Of a DNA stretch of 64,000 nt, positions 59,140-64,000 are shown piece by piece (position 1 is the first letter of the stretch; each line of letters begins with the position of its first letter). Source of the stretch: Branchiostoma floridae (taxonomy: Eukaryota > Chordata > Leptocardii > Amphioxiformes > Branchiostomatidae); contig NC_049993.1 in assembly GCF_000003815.2 (NCBI RefSeq), positions 14,904,430-14,968,429 on the forward strand. Reading direction: 5' to 3'. The notes beneath the pieces are model-generated. The model did not search any database, was not told the DNA's origin, and worked only from the letters and a program-made list of their open reading frames with translations. The translations under genes were made by a program, and so were the position numbers.

Positions 59140-60272
59140 TTAGGTTGTGTCACATGGCCAATAGGTGTTGGGCGGTGTGACAAGGGGGAGGGGCGCACGC
59201 TGAGGTGTGTTACGTGTTCCCTGCACGGGAATCTCCCATGGCCAGTACGTGTTAGGTAGTGTGATATGGGGGAGGGACCCACGCCTTGGTGTGTTACTGG
59301 TTCCTTCAACTTTTATCTCCCATGGCCAGTAGGTGTTAGGTGGTGTAACAAGGGGGAGGGACGCACGCTGAACTGTGGTACGGGCTTCCTGCACTGTCCT
59401 CTCCCAAGGCCAGTAGGCCTTGGTGACAAGGGGGAGGGACTCACGCCGTGGTGTGTTACGGGTTCCCTCAACTGGTATCTCCCATGGCCAGTAGGTGTTG
59501 GGTGGTGTGACAAGAGGGAGGGACGCACGCTGAGGTGTGGTACGGGTTTCCTGCACTGGAATCTTCCAAGGCCAGTAGGTGTCCGTTGGTGTGACATAGG
59601 GGAGGGACGCACGCCGTGGTGTGTCATGTGTTCCCTCACCTGGTAACTCGCATGGCCAGTAGGTGTTAGGTAGTGTGACAAGGGGGAGAGGCGCACGGTG
59701 TGGTGTGTCATGTGTTCCCTCGCTTGTTATCTCCCATGGCCAGTAAGTGTTAGGTGGTGTAATATGGGGGAGGGACGCCCTTTGTGGTGTGTTACGGGTT
59801 CCCTCGACTTTTATCTCCCATGACCAGTAGGTGTTGGGTGGTGTGACAAGGGGGAGGGACGCACGCCGTGGTGTGTCATGGGCCCCCTCCTCACTTGGTA
59901 TCTGCCAAGGCCAGTAGGTGTTAGGTGGTGTGACAAGGGGGAGGGACGCACGCCGTGGTGTGTCATGGGCCCCCTCCTCACTTGGTATCTCCCAAGGCCA
60001 GTAGGTGTTAGGTGGTGTGACAAGGGGGAGGGACGCACGCCGTGGTGTGTCATGGGCCCCCTCCTCACTTGGTATCTCCCAAGGCCAGTAGGTGTTAGGC
60101 AGTGTGACATGGGGGAGGGACGTACGCCTTGGTGTGTTACGGGTTCCCTCGCCTGATATCTCCCATGGCCAGTAGGTGTTAGGTGGTGTGACATGGGGAA
60201 GGGACGCGCGCCGTGGTGTGATACAAGTTCCATCCCCGGATATCTCCCAAGGCCAGTAGGTGTTTGGCAATG
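59140..60272 (-). repeat. Coding tandem repeat array, 84-87-bp unit
   Basis: About 14 units encode PNTYWPWEI followed by a variable 6-9-residue stretch, then TPRRASLP-(H/L)-(V/I)-T. Variable positions cluster right after WEI (SGEG, PSEEGAHD, KVEG, PVQG). Three neighbouring units (about 59860-60120) share the longer PSEEGAHD form and are nearly identical, indicating recent local duplication. One unit (KAYWPWER) has lost its N-T. The array also stays open in other frames and on the opposite strand, so antisense frames here are shadows. Confidence 0.95.
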
Positions 60273-62886
60273 CCAGGAAGGCGATATGAGCTTCCGTGAC
60301 ATTTTGACCCCTGGACACGATAGCATCTGTGACGTTGACAAAGGTCCTCAAACCTTGGTCTGCAGGCCGGGATACCAAAGCTGTTCTTAGCTGTCTACGA
60401 GCCCGTAGACCATGTACCTCAGGGGACATTCTATAGAAGCTGTTAGACTGGATGTTGCTCCCTTCAGCCAAGCCATATGTGACCACAGAGCTTCCAGGTC
60501 GGTGCCCTCTGGAAGCAGAGGTGACATCCCGAAAGGCCTGACGCTGTTGACCCCTATCTCTGACGACAGACCGGCCATTGGTCCCTTCAGCCAAGCCATA
60601 TGTGACCACAGAGCTTCCAGATCGGTGCCTCCCGGAAGCAGAGGTGACATCCCGAAAGGCCTGTCGCTGCGGTGGCCTGTTTCTGACGACATGATGCAAA
60701 ATCTCGGCAGCATCAGCATAGAAAGGCATGGGTCCGCTTTCATCATCCGGGATCTCACTGTAGGTATGTCGTGATACAGGCAGGGGGCGCTGTGCAGCGG
60801 CCCCATGATCAGAGATCTCCCAAGCTGTACGCGGGGGAGCAGGCAGGGGGCGCTGTGCAGCCGCTACGTTATCTGGGATCACACTGTAGGTTGGTTCAAT
60901 GGACTGGATAACGGCCGGTAATGACCTACAGGATACTCTATCGTCTGCGGTGCCCCCGCGTGTACAGGATACTGCGGGGAGAGAAGAAGACCGCACCACG
61001 CTGGAGATGGCGTCATCTGGAATCTCCCAGTATGTGTGGGGGAGACCAGGCAAAGGCCTCTGAGCAGCCGCTATGTCATCTGGGATCTCGCCGTAAGTGG
61101 GCTCGATGGAATCAAGCACAGCAGGCAATGACCTACAGGAGGCTACGTCATCCGACGTCCTCTTGTTTGGCCAAGCAGGAAGAGAAGCCGACCTCAACAA
61201 GCCGGGGAAGGCAACACCAGGCGGGATGGTCCAGATGTGTGCATCGTCGCTGTTCATCTCATACTCGGCTTTAGCCTTTGGTGAGCGCAACTTCCATGCC
61301 AACATCACAAGTGACAACACGACCAGGCTGACCATAGCCGAGACCACAACTGAGATGACAACATGATCTGTTGTTGGAGTCATGCCTGAACCAGGTGTGG
61401 TACTCACCTGTAGTGTGGAGTTGTCTCCCGGTTTTGAAGATGTGTGGTCTCTTTTCGTATGTTCAGAGTAGTGTGGCAGGTAGGTGGAGTGATCAGTCTT
61501 TGTTAGGTGAGTGGTTGGTGTAGTGGGTGTCTGGCAATGCACCGGGGGCGCACTGAACACAATGTGTTCATCTTTGGTAAGCAGAATGCAGGTGATGTTC
61601 TTTGCATTGTCATGGGTGGCGTTTGCATGGGTGGTGTGCTTTTTGTCGCATCCAGACTTTGTGGTGGTGTGTGTGTTTTCGTCTTGCGTCTGAAGAAACG
61701 ACATACCAACACCTTCAAAGGTTGTGTTTCCTGTGGCCATGGAAACCAGACGGAAAACATGGTTTCTCAACAAGTCCACTACAATGCCCTCGTCGTATTC
61801 GTGAACCTTCCGGCACTGCTCAAGCATGTTGGGGACCACTTTGTCTGCCACAGAGCCGTTAGTAGCCAAGACAACCACAGGGGGCTGGATTGAGATCGTG
61901 CTCAAAGAGCGATCCAAGGCACCACATGATATGCCAGGGTTGATATCTCGCACACCGGTGGTACCAGGCACACGGTCTGATGAAGCAGACATCCAGCCAA
62001 ACGAGAGTCCAGGAGTTGCCATAGTTTGTCTGACACAGAAGAGGAACTTGGGCACCCCAACAACCAATGTTGAACCTCTGAACATACTCGTGAACCGATG
62101 TAGGCTCCATATCATTGCATGTGGCTTTGCATCATGGACAGATGACAACATACTACTGCTGATATGGAGCATTCTCAGGACATGCTGTTCACGAAGCACA
62201 ACGCGATCCAGACATGACAGATCATTACCACTCAGGTCTAACCAGGTCAGCTGTAGATGTTGGAATGACCTCGGGGAAATGCTCTTGATCTCATTCAACC
62301 CCAGGTTCATGATCATGGTACCTTCCAGACCAAAGAGCCAAGCAGGGTCCACAACCTGTAACATGTTGTTCTCTAGATCCAAGAACGTTAGGCGAGTCAG
62401 GTGACTAAAACTTGCCGGATCGATCTGCTTGATGCAGTTGTTAGACAAAATCAGCATCAAGAGCTTCTTTAAGCCAGTGAACCAGGTCTGTTTGACCTTT
62501 GCCAACCTGTTATGATCTAGGGACAGTGCTTCTAGATTGGTAAACCCAACGAAGGAGTTGTTCTCCATATCTGTGATCTTTGCTTCTATCAGACCCAATG
62601 TGTCGACCCGAGAGTGATCAAGCGGTGTCAGGCTCTCAGCCGACAGGACGTGGAATGGGAATCCTCTTATTGCAACACCCTCGGCCTTAGCAACGAAAGA
62701 GAAAGGACTTCCAGAGGTGACCCCCTCACTCAGGACCTCACACATGACACATGCCCCAGTGTAACCTAGTAGTACCGGCTTGTCTGTTAAGGGCACACAT
62801 TCTCGCCATACAACAGCCTTACACTGAGAAAATCGAGAGCCATCTGAAGCTACACAGGATGCTGTCAAGAGGAGCAAGAACAACAT
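59140..62886 (-). CDS. LRR transmembrane receptor with YxxI motifs and a YWPW repeat tail
   Basis: Single large exon of 1248 residues from the chosen start. I chose the ATG at 62886 because it opens a signal peptide (MLFLLLLTASCVAS) and lies two bases after a splice acceptor (AACGCAG). A donor CAG|GTAAGT at 62973 suggests an 85-bp 5'-UTR intron. The frame also extends to an ATG at 62937 (17 more residues). Order: Cys-containing N-cap; about five LRRs (about 92-227, e.g. LEALSLDHNRL, LTWLDLSGNDL); Cys-containing region; Ser/Thr-rich stalk; membrane span 509-531; cytoplasmic tail of about 715 residues. The tail has spaced tyrosine motifs (PTYGEI, HTYWEI, PTYSVI, HTYSEI; one equivalent is TAWEI), a 42-residue tandem duplicate (QAFRDVTSAS), then 13 full and one partial 28-29-residue repeats around PNTYWPWEI. 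Lancelets have greatly expanded LRR receptor families. An innate recognition or adhesion role with tyrosine-based signalling is inferred; no TIR or death domain is present. Confidence 0.85.
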   Translation of the reverse strand: MLFLLLLTASCVASDGSRFSQCKAVVWRECVPLTDKPVLLGYTGACVMCEVLSEGVTSGSPFSFVAKAEGVAIRGFPFHVLSAESLTPLDHSRVDTLGLIEAKITDMENNSFVGFTNLEALSLDHNRLAKVKQTWFTGLKKLLMLILSNNCIKQIDPASFSHLTRLTFLDLENNMLQVVDPAWLFGLEGTMIMNLGLNEIKSISPRSFQHLQLTWLDLSGNDLSCLDRVVLREQHVLRMLHISSSMLSSVHDAKPHAMIWSLHRFTSMFRGSTLVVGVPKFLFCVRQTMATPGLSFGWMSASSDRVPGTTGVRDINPGISCGALDRSLSTISIQPPVVVLATNGSVADKVVPNMLEQCRKVHEYDEGIVVDLLRNHVFRLVSMATGNTTFEGVGMSFLQTQDENTHTTTKSGCDKKHTTHANATHDNAKNITCILLTKDEHIVFSAPPVHCQTPTTPTTHLTKTDHSTYLPHYSEHTKRDHTSSKPGDNSTLQVSTTPGSGMTPTTDHVVISVVVSAMVSLVVLSLVMLAWKLRSPKAKAEYEMNSDDAHIWTIPPGVAFPGLLRSASLPAWPNKRTSDDVASCRSLPAVLDSIEPTYGEIPDDIAAAQRPLPGLPHTYWEIPDDAISSVVRSSSLPAVSCTRGGTADDRVSCRSLPAVIQSIEPTYSVIPDNVAAAQRPLPAPPRTAWEISDHGAAAQRPLPVSRHTYSEIPDDESGPMPFYADAAEILHHVVRNRPPQRQAFRDVTSASGRHRSGSSVVTYGLAEGTNGRSVVRDRGQQRQAFRDVTSASRGHRPGSSVVTYGLAEGSNIQSNSFYRMSPEVHGLRARRQLRTALVSRPADQGLRTFVNVTDAIVSRGQNVTEAHIAFLALPNTYWPWEISGDGTCITPRRASLPHVTPPNTYWPWEISGEGTRNTPRRTSLPHVTLPNTYWPWEIPSEEGAHDTPRRASLPLVTPPNTYWPWEIPSEEGAHDTPRRASLPLVTPPNTYWPWQIPSEEGAHDTPRRASLPLVTPPNTYWSWEIKVEGTRNTPQRASLPHITPPNTYWPWEITSEGTHDTPHRAPLPLVTLPNTYWPCELPGEGTHDTPRRASLPYVTPTDTYWPWKIPVQETRTTPQRASLPLVTPPNTYWPWEIPVEGTRNTPRRESLPLVTKAYWPWERTVQEARTTVQRASLPLVTPPNTYWPWEIKVEGTSNTPRRGSLPHITLPNTYWPWEIPVQGTRNTPQRAPLPLVTPPNTYWPCDTT

Positions 62887-63060
62887 GGCTGCGTTCTTCT
62901 TCGCACGACCACTTGCACACATATCTACTATTCTCATCCAATCCTTTCATCCCCAAAACAAAATGTCACTTACCTGCGGTTTTGCCTCGCAGATCTCTAA
63001 TCATCGGTGACTAAAAGTGAGTCAGCAAATCGCCTTTTCCCTTTGTTGTAACGATGGTTG
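62887..63060 (-). promoter_or_regulatory. 5' leader region of the LRR gene with a likely UTR intron
   Basis: On the minus strand a strong donor CCGCAG|GTAAGT sits at 62974/62973 and an acceptor at 62889-62890, giving an 85-bp intron just before the signal-peptide ATG. The promoter would lie above 62974; no TATA box was recognised. Confidence 0.45.
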
Positions 63061-63140
63061 TCGGTACGTAACAAGGTTTGCCCCGCCGGTTGCGGCGGTG
63101 GCTCTACGCACACTGCTTTAATTTACCAGACTTATTACTT
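63061..63140 (-). repeat. 80-bp block upstream of the LRR gene, repeated at 63927-64000
   Basis: TCGGTACGTAACAAGGTTTG, then CCGCCGGT, and at the end TTTACCAGACTTATTACTT, are matched in order by the last 74 bases of the window (TCGGTACCTAACAATATTTG ... CCGCCGGT ... TTTACCAGACTTATTACTT). Confidence 0.75.
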
Positions 63141-63144
63141 AGCT

Positions 63145-63920
63145 TAGTGTTATGATTATGCATGGAATTGGATTGACGAATCAGAGTGTGTTGACTACAC
63201 ACGAGTTGCGCAGAATTAAGCTTCCTGAAATAGTTCATGAATAGTAAGTAATAAAGGTCAGTGAACCGTATTTCCTGCTGTAGTAAAATTGCCGTCACAG
63301 CTTTTTAGAAGGACCTTGTTTATGAGAGTAATGACAAGGTTTTAAACTTTTGCGGTCCGGACATGGTGCGTACGCGTAGCAAACACATAACGCACTGGTT
63401 CGTAGACCAACGCTTAAATAATTATATCACGCCAAAAGTTAAGTTTGCGTAAATATAGTAATAAATACTATAAACATTGTCTTTCTTGATTACAGAAATT
63501 CTTCATATGCTTGATTTAACATAGTAAAGTTTGATATAGAGTAGCAAATAAAAACTGTTTTTCCTATGCCTTGCGTAGTAAAAAGAAAGAAAAATGTAGA
63601 TCGCAAAATAACCCAATAAAAAATGATAAAAAATCACGTTGTCGTTGTACAATGATTGTTTTAATGCATTGTGAATGTTACAACAAGTTATTGATAATAC
63701 GTCCACGGTATTTAGAAAAAAAATGGTATGTGGTTTTGAGTTAAGGATCGAAATTTATTTCAGTAGAGTAGAGTGATTTATTTCCTTGTTCTTTTTCGGA
63801 CAGACATCTTTTATTAGTGACTGGGCAAGGATATTACAGACCAACAGGACATTCTTTTTCGTCAGTGGAGTATCAATGGCATGGTGTTTGTCGACGTCAG
63901 CTGCTCACTTCTTTCCTCGT
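63145..63920. other. Non-coding stretch upstream of the LRR gene
   Basis: AT-rich, with no exon recognised; it lies between two copies of the 80-bp block. Confidence 0.45.
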
Positions 63921-63926
63921 TTCAGA

Positions 63927-64000
63927 TCGGTACCTAACAATATTTGCACCGCCGGTCACATCTTAAAGATACAATGCACGTTTTACCAGACTTATTACTT
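63927..64000 (-). repeat. Second copy of the upstream 80-bp block, cut by the window edge
   Basis: Direct repeat of 63061-63140 about 866 bp away; continues past the end of the window. Confidence 0.75.

Noticed and set aside
59266-61893. Plus-strand and off-frame minus-strand open frames over the LRR gene
   Set aside because: They are shadows of the long coding exon, and follow its repeat structure; the 1248-residue frame has the signal peptide, LRRs and membrane span.
1-64000. CRISPR arrays, operons, Shine-Dalgarno sites or prophage
   Set aside because: The window is animal DNA with spliced genes; no spaced identical short repeats with unique spacers were seen.

Overview
The window is animal (eukaryotic) DNA: introns with GT-AG splice sites, AT-rich non-coding sequence, SINEs, MITEs and minisatellites. 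The best fit is a lancelet (Branchiostoma-type cephalochordate). This is an inference from the leucine-rich-repeat (LRR) receptor at the right end, whose tail of Y-W-E-I-P-D and P-N-T-Y-W-P-W motifs I associate with lancelet proteins, and from the repeat load; no search was run. Near-identical duplicated blocks beside a 100-N gap suggest a heterozygous genome assembled with some allelic or chimeric joins.

Layout. 1-18.5 kb: no recognisable gene. It holds MITEs (755-1241, 5568-5756, 11348-11812, 16226-16464), tRNA-derived SINEs, tandem repeats of about 180 bp, a 22-bp minisatellite (12065-12596) and a 445-bp N gap. 18.5-22.5 kb: a partial copy of a transposon 5' end, a 100-N gap, then three exons of an importin-alpha (KPNA2-like) gene with nothing on either side to complete it. 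22539-34399: an apparently complete 11.9-kb DNA transposon, the most interesting object here. 34.4-59.1 kb: gene-poor sequence with SINEs, tandem repeats, a piggyBac-like MITE (56531-57471) and two other inverted-repeat elements. 59.1-62.9 kb: a large LRR transmembrane receptor on the minus strand with about 14 coding repeats at its C-terminus.

The transposon. Its 33-bp terminal inverted repeats (TIRs) match at 31 positions. An 8-bp direct repeat (TATTAGGG) lies outside its 3' end and outside the upstream copy of its 5' end. It carries two convergent genes, each starting near its own end. The right-hand gene (minus strand, 12 exons, 1108 codons by my splicing, every junction in frame) reads as a transposase: an N-terminal Myb/SANT-like DNA-binding domain, then a probable RNase-H-like core with candidate acidic residues D425, D647 and E988. 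The left-hand gene (plus strand, 2 exons, 355 codons) has a conserved-looking basic N-terminal exon, an acidic linker and a C-terminal HIRAN-like module, so it may be a DNA-end-binding accessory protein. I do not recognise this combination as a named superfamily. It is the best candidate here for an undescribed system. A separate 878-bp element with a perfect 10-bp target duplication sits in one transposase intron.
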